Below, piece by piece: positions 1-8,637 of a DNA stretch of 64,000 nt (positions within the stretch are counted from its first letter, which is position 1; every line of letters starts with the position of its first letter). Origin of the DNA: Terriglobia bacterium (GTDB lineage Bacteria > Acidobacteriota > Terriglobia > Acidiferrales > UBA7541). The position numbers were made by a program, and so were the translations under genes. The stretch spans positions 248,001-312,000 of the forward strand of contig JAIQGG010000001.1 of assembly GCA_020072785.1 (NCBI GenBank), read 5' to 3'. Below the pieces are notes generated by a model. The model did not search any database. It saw nothing but the letters and a program-made list of their open reading frames with translations, and had not been told where the DNA came from.

Positions 1-1905
1 ATCGTGCGCGATCCCCCGCCCCCCCTCCCGGCGCACGTGCCCCCGGGCCTCGCCGCGGTCATTCATCGCTGCCTGGAAAAGGAGCCGGAGCGCCGCTACC
101 AGCGTGCGGGAGAAGTGCGCGCGGCCCTCGAAGCCATCACTCCGGAGATTTCTCTGCCGGCTTCCCGCTTCCCGCGCCCGCGTTTTTCCCGCAGCCTGCT
201 CGCCGCCGCAGGGTTCGCCGCGTTCCTCTTTTTCGCGCTGTTCTTCCTGCGCCCCGCGCTCTTCCGCCCGGCGGCGGCTCCCGCCATGCCCGCGCGCATG
301 CAGCTCGCCATTCTTCCCCCGGAGAGCAGCGGCAGCGGCGCACCTGAAGCGGCCTTTGACAACGGCCTGGTGGACACGCTGACCTCGCGCCTCGGCGCTC
401 TCACCGACCGGCATCCCCTCGCGGTGATTCCCGCCAGCGAAATGCGCGCCAAGAAGGTCACCTCCATCGAGGGCGCGGGCAGCGAATTCGGCGTCAACCT
501 CGTCCTCGTGCTGCACATCCAGCATGCCGCGGAACAGGTGCGCGTCAACTACAGCCTCGTGGATACCCACTCGCGCCAGCAGCTCCGCGGCGCCTCCATC
601 ACCGCCTCCTCCTCCAATCCCTTTGCCTTGCAGGACCGCGTCGCCGAGAACGTCGTCGAAGCCCTGGCCCTGCAGATCGGCCCTCCCGAACTGGAGGCGC
701 TGCAGGCCCACGGCACCGCGCAGCCCGCTGCCTACGACTTCTATCTGCAGGGCCGCGGCTACCTGCGCGACATCGGCAAGCGGGAAAGTCTGGAGAGCGC
801 CATCGCCGTCTTCCAGCGCGCCCTCGAAAAGGATCCGGCCTTCGCCGCCGCCGATGCCGGCCTCGGCGAAGCCTACTGGCGGAAGTTCGAACTGACTCAC
901 GACACCCGCTGGGTCGGCGAAGCCACCGCCTCCTGCCGGCGCGCCGCCGCCCGCGATCCCACGCTGGCTGTGGCCCACGCCTGTCTCGGACTGGTATTCA
1001 ACGGCACCGGAAAATACGAACAGGCCGCCGCCGAATATCAAACCGCGGCGCGCCTCGCCCCCACCCTCGATGATGCCCACTCCGGCTTGGCCCTGGCCTT
1101 CGAACGCCTGGAGCGCCCCGCGGACGCCGAGAAGGCCTTTCGCGAGGCCATCGCCCTCCAGCCCGCTTACTGGGCCGGCTACAACCGCCTCGGCCATTTC
1201 TTTATGCGCCAGGGCCGTCTCGAGGAGGCCGCGCAGATGTATGCCCAGGTTGTCTCCCTCGTCCCCGACAGCTTCATCGGTTACAGCAATGCCGGGATGA
1301 TCCGTGTCCTCCAGGGCCGCTACGCGGACGCCATCCCGCTCCTCGAGCGTTCCCTGGCCATTCGCCGCACCGGCCCCGCCACTTCCAACCTTGCCACCGC
1401 CTATTTCCAGTTGGCGCGCTACGCCGATGCTGCGCGCTGGTACGAGGAAGCCGCGCGTCTGGACCCGGAGAGCTTCGAGCTCTGGGGCAATCTCGGCGAC
1501 GCCTATTACTGGGCTCCAGGATTGCGCGAGCGGGCCCCCGCCGCGTACCGCAAAGCCGTCGCTCTGGCCGAAAAAGACCGCAAAGTTAATCCCCGCGACG
1601 CCGATACCCTCGGCTACCTGGCCGGCTACTACGCCATGCTTGGGGAACCCCGCCAGGCCCGCGGCCTCATCACCGAAGCCCTGCGCCTCGCCCCGCGCAA
1701 GGGGGAAGTGCTCTACTCCGCCGCGCTCGTCTACGCGCAACTCGGAGAGCTCCCCCGCGCCGTCAGCGCGCTGGAACACGCCGTGGCCGCCGGCTACCCT
1801 GCGGCCACCATCCGCGACACCCCGAATTTCCAGGCCCTGAATGACAATTCGCGATTTACCGCTCTGGTCTCCGCGCCGGAGACCCAGGAAGGAAAAAAAC
1901 CATGA
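1..1905 (+). CDS. Ser/Thr protein kinase with TPR array (5' end missing)
   Basis: The reading frame is open from the first base, so the window edge cuts off most of the kinase domain. The first 45 or so residues match the end of a Pkn-type kinase (CLEKEPERRYQRAGEVRAAL, subdomain XI). A hydrophobic membrane span follows at about residues 64-90. Next comes a domain beginning LAILPPESSG, like the TolB/FlgO-like region in similar kinases, and then TPR units from about residue 240 to the end. The architecture is the same as the complete kinase at 11021. The stop overlaps the next start (ATGA), so the two genes are probably co-transcribed. The phosphorylation target cannot be told. Kinase identity rests on the visible tail and the architecture. 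Confidence 0.85.
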   Translation: MVRDPPPPLPAHVPPGLAAVIHRCLEKEPERRYQRAGEVRAALEAITPEISLPASRFPRPRFSRSLLAAAGFAAFLFFALFFLRPALFRPAAAPAMPARMQLAILPPESSGSGAPEAAFDNGLVDTLTSRLGALTDRHPLAVIPASEMRAKKVTSIEGAGSEFGVNLVLVLHIQHAAEQVRVNYSLVDTHSRQQLRGASITASSSNPFALQDRVAENVVEALALQIGPPELEALQAHGTAQPAAYDFYLQGRGYLRDIGKRESLESAIAVFQRALEKDPAFAAADAGLGEAYWRKFELTHDTRWVGEATASCRRAAARDPTLAVAHACLGLVFNGTGKYEQAAAEYQTAARLAPTLDDAHSGLALAFERLERPADAEKAFREAIALQPAYWAGYNRLGHFFMRQGRLEEAAQMYAQVVSLVPDSFIGYSNAGMIRVLQGRYADAIPLLERSLAIRRTGPATSNLATAYFQLARYADAARWYEEAARLDPESFELWGNLGDAYYWAPGLRERAPAAYRKAVALAEKDRKVNPRDADTLGYLAGYYAMLGEPRQARGLITEALRLAPRKGEVLYSAALVYAQLGELPRAVSALEHAVAAGYPAATIRDTPNFQALNDNSRFTALVSAPETQEGKKP

Positions 1906-2426
1906 AACGTTTCGCCACTATCCCGGCGGCCCTGCCCGGCGCCGCCCTGCTTCTCGCTTCTCTTGTTTTCTTCGCCGCTTGCAAGAAACCGGAGCGCGCC
2001 GTCGCGCCGCCCGCTCCGCAGCCGGCCAAAGCCAACAACCTGAAATACGTGGATTGCTACAAGCACATCTCCCATGAAGCCGGGGTTGTCGAGATTGCCG
2101 TCAATCCCCTGGACGGCATCGCGCAAGTGGACGAATTCGTCGCCGTGTGCGCCGGCGAGCGCGTGCACTGGAAGGCCAGCGCGGCTGCGGATGCCCAGGG
2201 CAACCGCGTGAAATCGTTCGAGATCAAGTTTGCAAGCGGGGAATGGCCGTTCCAATCCGCGCAGCAGGCGCTCGTGCCGGCCGGCGAAGCGGCGACGCCG
2301 GATCAGGAGCCCGTCAAGGTCCCCGACGGCGTCCGGCACAAAGCCTACAAGTACACGATTGTGGTGACCTTGACGAACAAGGCCACGATCACCTTGGACC
2401 CCTATGTCATCCCCATGGGCAGTTAG
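1902..2426 (+). CDS. Putative lipoprotein of unknown function
   Basis: This 174-residue protein starts inside the stop codon of the kinase gene (4-base overlap). The N-terminus is an export signal ending in FFAACKKPE. That is a lipobox-like site with Cys at about residue 27, so it is probably a lipoprotein, although Phe at -3 is not ideal. The mature part is predicted soluble, with beta-type segments and no recognised domain. It may be a periplasmic partner of the upstream kinase, but only the gene order supports that. Confidence 0.7.
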   Translation: MKRFATIPAALPGAALLLASLVFFAACKKPERAVAPPAPQPAKANNLKYVDCYKHISHEAGVVEIAVNPLDGIAQVDEFVAVCAGERVHWKASAAADAQGNRVKSFEIKFASGEWPFQSAQQALVPAGEAATPDQEPVKVPDGVRHKAYKYTIVVTLTNKATITLDPYVIPMGS

Positions 2427-2447
2427 CTCGAGGGTGAATCGGAACGG

Positions 2448-3125
2448 CTAGCGGCCGCGCGGGCCCGCGCGCCGCAGCCGGCGCACGGTGTCGGAGAGGT
2501 CCGCCGCGGCTTGAAACAGGCGGATCGCCGCGATGCCCCGCGCGCCCGCGGCCAGACACTCCGCGGCGTTTTCCGCCGTGATCCCGCCGATGGCCAGCAC
2601 CGGAATCTGCAGCGCGCGGCAAACCTCGCCCAGCCGCGCCAGCCCCTGCGGCGCGCCGTACACCGCCTTGGCGGGCGTCGCGAACACCGGCCCGAAGAAG
2701 ACGTAGTCCGCTCCGGCGCGCTCCGCGGCGCGCGCCGCCTCCAGCGCGTGGCAGGAGACGCCCACCAGAAAATCCCGGGGTGCACCGGCGGCGCCGGCCG
2801 CGCTGCGCAACCAGCGCACCACCTCTTCCGCGGGCAGCGACTCTTCCCCCAGGTGCACGCCTCCGGCGCCGGCCGCCAGGGCCACGTCCAGCCGGTCGTT
2901 CACCAGAAGGCGTGTCTTCTGCGCGGCGCGTTCCTGTGCCGCGCGCGTCAGCGCCGCCAGCCGCGCTCCGGGCAGGTCCTTCTCGCGAATCTGCATCCAG
3001 TCCACGCCGGCTGCCGCCGCGCGTTCGAACGCCTCCAGCAGCGCTGCTTCGCCTCCCCGCGCGTCCGCGGGCAGACTTTTCCGGTCGCTCACGTAGCAGA
3101 GAGTGGATTTAGCGCTCGGAGGCAC
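2448..3125 (-). CDS. thiE: Thiamine-phosphate synthase
   Basis: Condenses HMP-diphosphate with the thiazole phosphate to make thiamine phosphate, in the cytoplasm. The 225-residue TIM barrel carries the family motifs in order: DWMQIREKDLPG, LLVNDRLDVALAAGAGGVHLG, VSCH, DYVFFGPVFATPAK and PVLAIGGI. The start is GTG (minus strand) and overlaps the 3' end of the small membrane protein gene at 3109 by 17 bases, which suggests translational coupling. No other thiamine gene is near and no TPP-riboswitch consensus was seen upstream. Confidence 0.92.
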   Translation of the reverse strand: MPPSAKSTLCYVSDRKSLPADARGGEAALLEAFERAAAAGVDWMQIREKDLPGARLAALTRAAQERAAQKTRLLVNDRLDVALAAGAGGVHLGEESLPAEEVVRWLRSAAGAAGAPRDFLVGVSCHALEAARAAERAGADYVFFGPVFATPAKAVYGAPQGLARLGEVCRALQIPVLAIGGITAENAAECLAAGARGIAAIRLFQAAADLSDTVRRLRRAGPRGR

Positions 3126-3354
3126 GGGCCGCCTGCCCGCCTTGCCGGATCATTCCGGCGGCCAGAAAGATGTCCAGCACCCCCAGGCCGCTGACGGCCC
3201 CGCGTAGCGAGGGATGCAGCAGGATGGGGATCAGTTCGGGGAATCGGCTGAGGAAATAGTTCTGTTCCCAGAGCGCCGACCACGGCAGATAGATCAGGAT
3301 CGCTCCCATCTCGAAATACAACAGCACGAGCATGGCCTGCAGGATGCGATTCAT
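3109..3354 (-). CDS. Small membrane protein of unknown function
   Basis: An 81-residue protein starting MNRILQAMLV. It has at least two hydrophobic stretches: a first span including LYFEMGAILIYLPWSALW, and a second at GAVSGLGVLDIFLAAGMI. The ATG at 3354 was chosen because the in-frame extension upstream runs through the palindromic repeat array (3364-3437) and reads as repeat-encoded sequence. Its 3' end overlaps thiE by 17 bases. No family is recognised. Confidence 0.6.
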   Translation of the reverse strand: MNRILQAMLVLLYFEMGAILIYLPWSALWEQNYFLSRFPELIPILLHPSLRGAVSGLGVLDIFLAAGMIRQGGQAARASER

Positions 3355-3363
3355 CGTTGGGTG

Positions 3364-3437
3364 GTCGACCGCTTCGCGGTCGCACAAATAGTCGACTGCT
3401 TCGCGGTCACGCATACAGTTGACCGCTTCGCGGCCGC
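3364..3437. repeat. Three 27-bp tandem units of a palindromic repeat
   Basis: Units begin at 3364, 3391 and 3418, exactly 27 bp apart. Each carries the palindrome GACCGCTTCGCGGTC or a close variant (unit 2 has GACTGC, unit 3 ends GCGGCC). The array lies immediately upstream of the minus-strand gene starting at 3354. The same unit recurs at 6405, 7466, 22049, 54866, 58551 and 59082. Confidence 0.85.
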
Positions 3438-3474
3438 CTGAAAATAGAATCCCGCACGCCGCCGCTTGCTGTTT

Positions 3475-6369
3475 CTAGCGAGCCGTCTTTTCCAGAGCGG
3501 CGATTCGCTCGCCCACGTCGCGGTAGTCGATGTTCGACGCGTACACCTTCGAAAAACTTTTCAGCGCCGCTTCCAGATCGCCCGCGGACTCCTGGGCCAC
3601 GCCCAGATCATACCGCAATGCCAGGATGCTTTCCGGGTCCAGATCTGGCGTCTGCAGCGCCCGCTCGTACCAGTGCGCCGCGATCCTCGGCTGCCCCTTC
3701 TCCATGAACGCTAGCCCCAGCAGTGTGCAGCACTGCATGGCGTAGCGGAAGGCCCGCCCGTGATCGTTGGCCTTCGCTACCTTCTGAAATTCGCTGATGG
3801 CCTCTTCCAGCAGGCCCATCTCCCGGAACGCAATTCCCAGGTTGTAGTGCGTCTCCAGGTCCTCGTCTTCCGTGTTCATCTCCCCGATTTCCGCGCGGAA
3901 TTCGTTGAAGACGTCCTGCAGCGTATTGTCCCCTTCTTCCGCCGCCGCGGGCGGGCTCGCCGGCTGGGCCGGGGCCTTTGCCGCGGGAGCTTCTGCTGCG
4001 GCCTTCGCCGCGGGCGGAACGAGTTCTTCCAGTCCAAGGCTGTCCAGTTCGTGGGCCAGCTCTTCCAGAAACTGCTCCGAGGAGAACGCGGCCGCTGCCG
4101 GCGCCTCTTCTGCTTTCTTCGGTGGCGCAGCCGAGGCTGCGGGCGGCGGCACTGCCGGCGGCGGTGGCGGAGGCAGTTGCTCGTGCGCCGGCACCAGCGC
4201 CTCCGGCTCCAGCACCAGATCGTATTCTTCTTCGACCTCGAAAGCCGGCTCGCTCGCCGCGGGTTCTTTTTTCTGCGCGGGTTTCGCCGCCTTGGGTGCG
4301 GGCGGCGCCGCAGGTTCCATCAGCTCCGGAATCTCCGCCGCGGGCTCCGGTAAAGGCGCGGCTTCTTCCGCGGTAGGCAACTGGAACTCGCCGACATCCG
4401 CTTCCGCAGGCGCAACCGGGGCTGCGGGTGGCGGCGCGGCCGCTTCCGGCGCGGCTTCCGCCACGGCATTCTGGTTCAACATCGCGGCCCATTCGTCGGA
4501 GAGGTCCACTTCGTGGACCGCCGCCGCGGGCTCCGCGGACAATTCCACGGGAATCTCGGCGGCCGGCGCAGGCGGCCGCGGCGCGCGCGCTGGCACGGCT
4601 GGCGCCGGCGGCGGTGCGGCAACGGGCGCAGGAGCTTGTACGGGTGGCCGCGGTGCGGGCGGCGCTGCTGCCGCGGCCGGCAGCTCTCCTGCCGCCAGGT
4701 CCGGCAGGCCCGCGGCGCGCTGGAAGCGCCTCCGCAGTTCCCCGAATCTTTCTGCGTTTCGCTCATCGCCGTGCTCGTGGTGGATCTGTTCCAGTTGCGA
4801 GGCCAGCTCCGCAGTGCGCTTGTCGTCCCCCGCGCCAAGCACGAAATCCAGCAGCTTTTCCAGCGTCGACGTGTGCCGCGGCGCGCGCCGCAATACCGCA
4901 TCCAGCAGCCCGATGGCTTTTTGTGTCAGCCCGTAGCTGGCGAACAGATCCACGTCCGTCAACGATTGCGAGATGAACTGCTGCGTCTCTTCATCCAGCG
5001 GGGCTTCCGCCGGTGCCAGCGGTTTTGCGGCCACCGGCTCCGCCCCTTCTTCCCGGCCTAATACGGGTTTCGCGGGCTCCCTGGCCAGCTCCACCTGAAA
5101 GGCTTCCTCGAGAAACGAAGGCGCCTTGCGGAGCTCCATCGGAAAATCTTCCTCGGTTGCCGCCGGTGCCGCCGCGGGTGTCCCCGCGGGTGCCCCGCCG
5201 CCGAGCATGCGCAGCGCTTCGTTCAGCTTGCTCTTCGCCGCCTCGCTCTCCGGCTGGCGGTCCACCAGTTGCTGGAATGTTTCCTTGGCCCGCTCGTACT
5301 CCCCCGCCGCCAACAGCGCAGCGCCAAAATTCGCCAGCGCGTCCGGCAACTGGAAGGAATTGCTCGTCCGGCCCAGCGTATCCACCAGCCATTCGTGCGG
5401 TTCCAGGTTGTTCGGCAGCCGCGTGATCAGCGTCCCCAGCATCTGCGTAATTGCTTCGTGCTCCCCCGCGTCGATCAGCGGCAGGCGGATCTGCCCTACT
5501 AGGCCCATCGCGCGTTCGCTCTGGTTCCCCTCCAGGAGTATTTCCGCGGCCTTTTGCGCCAGTCCGAAATTCTTGTTGTCCGCCTCGAAGACGCGCAGCG
5601 CCAGATTCGTCAGCTCGTTCCACTTCGAATTCTTACGGTACAGGTCCAGCAGCAGTTCCGCCTGTTCGCCGCCCTGCTCCAGGTCCGGCAGCTGTTCCAG
5701 CAGTTGCGCCGCCTCGGCCAGCTTGCCCTGCGCCGCGTACCCGCGCACCTTCACGGTGATGGCACCCGCGTTCTGCGGGTCCAGCTTCAGCACCTTTTCC
5801 GCGAGCCGGTCGCTTTCCGGCTGCTCGCCCCGCGCCATGGCCCGCTGCGCCGCTTCGAGATAAGCGGTCACCGCTTCCTGCGTCTGCCCCATGGCCTGGT
5901 ACAGATCCGCCAGTCGTACCTGAATGCGCAGGTTATCGGGTTCCGCGGAAAGCAGCTTTTTCAGCAGGTTCACCGCCTCGGCTTGCCGGTTGCCCTTCAG
6001 GTGAATCTCCGCCAGCTGCAGGAACAGGGGCCGCGCCTCGCTCATCACGCCCTGCTGCACGTACAGCTCCGCCAGCTTTTCCAGCGGCTTGATCTCGTCC
6101 GGCACCAGCTTGGCGATGCGCTTGTACACGGCGATGGCTTTCGTCAAAAAGCCGTCGCCCACGAATATTTGCGCCAGCCGCTCGAAATATTCGATGGCCT
6201 GCCGCGGCTCGTTCTGGCGGATGAACAGCTCGCCGACGGTCATCAGCGTGACCTGATCCTTCGGCTCGTGCTTCAGAATTTGCTGGTATTCCGCAATGGC
6301 CTGCGGCACTTTGCCCTGGTTGAGGAGTTTCTGGGCGGCTTCGACGTATTTGCTCTTGTTATAGGCCAT
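3475..6369 (-). CDS. Large TPR-repeat protein
   Basis: A 964-residue protein that is almost entirely helical TPR-type repeats in its first ~400 residues (for example ALEKLAELYVQQG-like units). A long Pro/Ala-rich low-complexity linker follows at about residues 560-800, and another TPR block ends the protein (LETHYNLGIAFREMGLLEEA). There is no signal peptide, so it is probably cytoplasmic or a scaffold. The ATG at 6369 (MAYNKSK) is preferred over an in-frame TTG at 6402 that touches the palindromic repeat. Its function is unknown and TPRs only suggest protein-protein contacts. It follows rnhB on the same strand but is separated from it by about 260 bases holding a repeat array. Confidence 0.8.
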   Translation of the reverse strand: MAYNKSKYVEAAQKLLNQGKVPQAIAEYQQILKHEPKDQVTLMTVGELFIRQNEPRQAIEYFERLAQIFVGDGFLTKAIAVYKRIAKLVPDEIKPLEKLAELYVQQGVMSEARPLFLQLAEIHLKGNRQAEAVNLLKKLLSAEPDNLRIQVRLADLYQAMGQTQEAVTAYLEAAQRAMARGEQPESDRLAEKVLKLDPQNAGAITVKVRGYAAQGKLAEAAQLLEQLPDLEQGGEQAELLLDLYRKNSKWNELTNLALRVFEADNKNFGLAQKAAEILLEGNQSERAMGLVGQIRLPLIDAGEHEAITQMLGTLITRLPNNLEPHEWLVDTLGRTSNSFQLPDALANFGAALLAAGEYERAKETFQQLVDRQPESEAAKSKLNEALRMLGGGAPAGTPAAAPAATEEDFPMELRKAPSFLEEAFQVELAREPAKPVLGREEGAEPVAAKPLAPAEAPLDEETQQFISQSLTDVDLFASYGLTQKAIGLLDAVLRRAPRHTSTLEKLLDFVLGAGDDKRTAELASQLEQIHHEHGDERNAERFGELRRRFQRAAGLPDLAAGELPAAAAAPPAPRPPVQAPAPVAAPPPAPAVPARAPRPPAPAAEIPVELSAEPAAAVHEVDLSDEWAAMLNQNAVAEAAPEAAAPPPAAPVAPAEADVGEFQLPTAEEAAPLPEPAAEIPELMEPAAPPAPKAAKPAQKKEPAASEPAFEVEEEYDLVLEPEALVPAHEQLPPPPPPAVPPPAASAAPPKKAEEAPAAAAFSSEQFLEELAHELDSLGLEELVPPAAKAAAEAPAAKAPAQPASPPAAAEEGDNTLQDVFNEFRAEIGEMNTEDEDLETHYNLGIAFREMGLLEEAISEFQKVAKANDHGRAFRYAMQCCTLLGLAFMEKGQPRIAAHWYERALQTPDLDPESILALRYDLGVAQESAGDLEAALKSFSKVYASNIDYRDVGERIAALEKTAR

Positions 6370-6404
6370 TCGCGAACTCAGACTTCGGACAACATCGGAC
6401 AACA

Positions 6405-6458
6405 GTTGACCGCTTCGCGGTCACCCATACAATTGACCGCTTTGCGGTCACGCAGACG
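6405..6458. repeat. Two 27-bp units of the palindromic repeat
   Basis: Units start at 6405 and 6432. The first contains GTTGACCGCTTCGCGGTCAC and the second ATTGACCGCTTTGCGGTCAC. The array lies just upstream of the TPR gene start (6369, minus strand), the same placement as at 3364 and 22049. Confidence 0.85.
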
Positions 6459-6628
6459 CTCGACTCGGCCGGCCCAGAGGGATTCCCCTCCGCCCCCACG
6501 GCGGCGGGGCAGGCAAAAGTCTTACGTATTCACGCTAACAGGCCGCGAAAAGCCAAGTCAACGAACCTTGCGCCCCATGTGAGCAGCCAGTTATCCCCCG
6601 TCCCGCACAGGCCCGGCCTTCCTCACGG

Positions 6629-7309
6629 CTATCTCGTATCCAGCGGCAACGCCGCCTGTATGGCCCCTGCCGCCCAGCAGCCCGCCTCGCGCACCGGCGC
6701 GAACGAATGGCGGTGCAGCGGCGTCGGCCCGTGCTGCCGCAGCGCTTCCAGATGATCGGGCGTGCCGTAGCCCTTGTTGTGCGCCAGCCCGTACTGCGGA
6801 TAGACCGTGCTCCACTCTTCCAGCCGCGCGTCGCGATGGGTCTTCGCCAGGATCGACGCTGCCGCAATCGAAACCGAGCGCGTGTCTCCCTTGATCAGCG
6901 ACTTCTGCTCGATCAGCAGGTCCAGTTGCATGGCGTCAATCAGCAGGTAATCCGGGCGGATGGCCAGTTGCTCGGTGGCGGCGGTCATCGCCTGCCGGCT
7001 GGCCTGGTAGATATTCCACGCGTCAATCCGCTGCGCGTCCACTTCGGCCACCGCCCAGGCCAGCGCATACTCGCGGATGCGTGCGGCAAGCTCGCCGCGC
7101 CGCTCGGGCGTGAGCTTCTTGGAATCATCCAGCCCCACGATCCGCCGCTTCGGATTGAGGATCACCGCCGCGGCCACCACCGGCCCGAACAGCGCTCCCC
7201 GTCCGGCTTCGTCCAGCCCGGCGATGCGTGTCCAGCCCAGTTTCCGTGCCGCGCGCTCGAATCGCGATGAGCACAGCCGCTTGCGCGGAGTTTCGTCGGA
7301 GCGCCCCAT
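6629..7309 (-). CDS. rnhB: Ribonuclease HII
   Basis: Degrades RNA in RNA-DNA hybrids and removes misincorporated ribonucleotides. The 226-residue protein shows the family signature GLDEAGRGALFGPVVAAAV near residue 31, the DDSKKLTPERR motif, the acidic residue in DYLLIDAMQL, and SIAAASILAKTHRDARL. It is last in the rpsP-to-rnhB translation gene order and is separated from rplS by a strong minus-strand terminator, so it may have its own promoter. Confidence 0.94.
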   Translation of the reverse strand: MGRSDETPRKRLCSSRFERAARKLGWTRIAGLDEAGRGALFGPVVAAAVILNPKRRIVGLDDSKKLTPERRGELAARIREYALAWAVAEVDAQRIDAWNIYQASRQAMTAATEQLAIRPDYLLIDAMQLDLLIEQKSLIKGDTRSVSIAAASILAKTHRDARLEEWSTVYPQYGLAHNKGYGTPDHLEALRQHGPTPLHRHSFAPVREAGCWAAGAIQAALPLDTR

Positions 7310-7405
7310 TGGCGCGCGATTTTAGCATAGCGCGCGTTGCGCGGCCGTGTCCCGCCTCCGGTCCGTGCTCCGGCAGTCCCATCCCGCACCGGCACGGCGC
7401 ATCCC

Positions 7406-7438
7406 AAAAAAAATGGGACAGGCATTTCTGCCTGTCCC
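7406..7438 (-). terminator. Rho-independent terminator after rplS
   Basis: A perfect 10-bp inverted repeat (GGGACAGGCA / TGCCTGTCCC, 4-nt loop) lies at 7415-7438. On the minus strand it is followed by eight consecutive T residues (7413-7406). It lies just beyond the rplS stop and before rnhB. A degraded relative of the stem sequence lies at about 7491-7513, so this may also be a dispersed repeat. Confidence 0.75.
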
Positions 7439-7465
7439 GGTAGCCCACGGTATCTTTTATTTCTC

Positions 7466-7482
7466 TGACCGCGCAGCGGTCA
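7466..7482. repeat. Single copy of the GACCGC...GCGGTC palindrome
   Basis: TGACCGCGCAGCGGTCA is a 7-bp perfect stem with a 3-base centre. It lies in the rplS-rnhB gap between the terminator hairpin and its degraded relative. It belongs to the dispersed family described at 3364. Confidence 0.75.
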
Positions 7483-7519
7483 ACTCTCACAGGACAGACA
7501 AGAATGCCTGCCCCACTGC

Positions 7520-7912
7520 TCAGGCCTTGGCTTCCGCCCCTGGCACGGCTTCCTCGCGCCCCGCGCGCTTGATGCGCGCCGCCTTGCCCTTCAGGTCGCG
7601 CAGGTAGTACAGCCGGGCGCGCCGCACCTTGCCCTTGCCCACCACTTCGATCGAGCTGATCGAGGGCGAGTGCAGCGGGAAGATGCGCTCGATGCCCACC
7701 CCGAAGCTCACCCGCCGCACCGTGAACGTCGCTCCCGACGCACGGCCCTTTTTCGAGATCACCACGCCTTCAAACGCCTGCAGGCGCTCTTTTTCCTTGT
7801 CGCCTTCGCCTTCGCGCAGGCGCACGTTCACGCGCACCGTATCCCCCGGGCGGAATTCCGGGAGGTCCTTGCGCAGTTGCCCTTCATGCAGTTTACGGAT
7901 AATCGGATTCAT
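7520..7912 (-). CDS. rplS: 50S ribosomal protein L19
   Basis: A 130-residue ribosomal protein at the 30S-50S interface. It carries the conserved N-terminus [20 protein letters not shown], then [24 protein letters not shown] and the C-terminal [21 protein letters not shown] purine-rich stretch (AGGAAAATAGG) precedes the ATG. In most bacteria rplS directly follows trmD. Here a DUF2911 gene sits between them. Confidence 0.96.
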   Translation of the reverse strand: MNPIIRKLHEGQLRKDLPEFRPGDTVRVNVRLREGEGDKEKERLQAFEGVVISKKGRASGATFTVRRVSFGVGIERIFPLHSPSISSIEVVGKGKVRRARLYYLRDLKGKAARIKRAGREEAVPGAEAKA

Positions 7913-8067
7913 AACCTATTTTCCTGCAGACCCGCTCAGGTGGGGCCAGCACTCCAGAGACAATCCAAAAGTATAGCCCAATTCCCCTGGTTTGCCTAGC
8001 CGCCGCTGGCCGTGCGCCGTCTCCGGCGCCGCCGTGAGCAAGGTCCGGACCGGGCGCGCGGCGCGTT

Positions 8068-8604
8068 CTATTGTTCGGCGATCCCCACCGCCGCTTGGAC
8101 CCCGTCCCATTCCATGCGCAGCGTGAAGTTCTTGCCCCCGCAGTCCTGGAAGGAAATCGTGAAGTTCTCCACCGGCGCCTTCGTCGGCGCCACGGCCATC
8201 TCCACGCGCGCCAGATCCTCCGCTTCGCCCGGGTACTCGGTCCCCCATTCCCCCGTTTTCTTGCTGATAATCAGCGTCCACTTGCCTTCCTCGGGAATGC
8301 TGAAAAGCGTGTAGCTGCCCGCCGGCACGGTCTTGCCGCCGATGGTCAGCCCGGCCGTCGTCACCAGGCTTGTGGCCTCGTTGGCGCCCGTACGCCACAC
8401 CTTCCCATAAGGCACCAGGCCGCCGAAAATCTTCCGCCCCTTCATGCGCGGGCTGCTGTAGCCGATCTTCACGGTTTTGCCGTCGGCAAATTTGTGTTCC
8501 GCCGCTGCCGGCGGGCTGAGACGCTTGCTCTTATCCTCCTGCGCGCGGGTGATACCCGCCACCACCAGCGCCAGCGAGGCCAGAAAAAGAAGTTGTTTGC
8601 GCAT
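8068..8604 (-). CDS. DUF2911 family secreted protein
   Basis: A 178-residue protein with a clear signal peptide (MRKQLLFLASLALVVAGITRAQ) and the conserved DUF2911 features: YSSPRMKGRKIFGGLVPYGKVWRTGANEAT, then PAGSYTLFSIP and a C-terminal FTLRMEWD strand. It is preceded by a good ribosome binding site (GGGAGGAACC). The molecular function of the family is not known to me. Its location between trmD and rplS interrupts an operon that is otherwise all translation genes. Confidence 0.85.
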   Translation of the reverse strand: MRKQLLFLASLALVVAGITRAQEDKSKRLSPPAAAEHKFADGKTVKIGYSSPRMKGRKIFGGLVPYGKVWRTGANEATSLVTTAGLTIGGKTVPAGSYTLFSIPEEGKWTLIISKKTGEWGTEYPGEAEDLARVEMAVAPTKAPVENFTISFQDCGGKNFTLRMEWDGVQAAVGIAEQ

Positions 8605-8637
8605 GGTTCCTCCCGGAAAATTTATACCGTGCTCGAA

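Noticed and set aside
3364-3437. CRISPR array
   Set aside because: The 27-bp units follow one another directly with no unique spacers, only two or three copies occur per site, and no cas gene is near.
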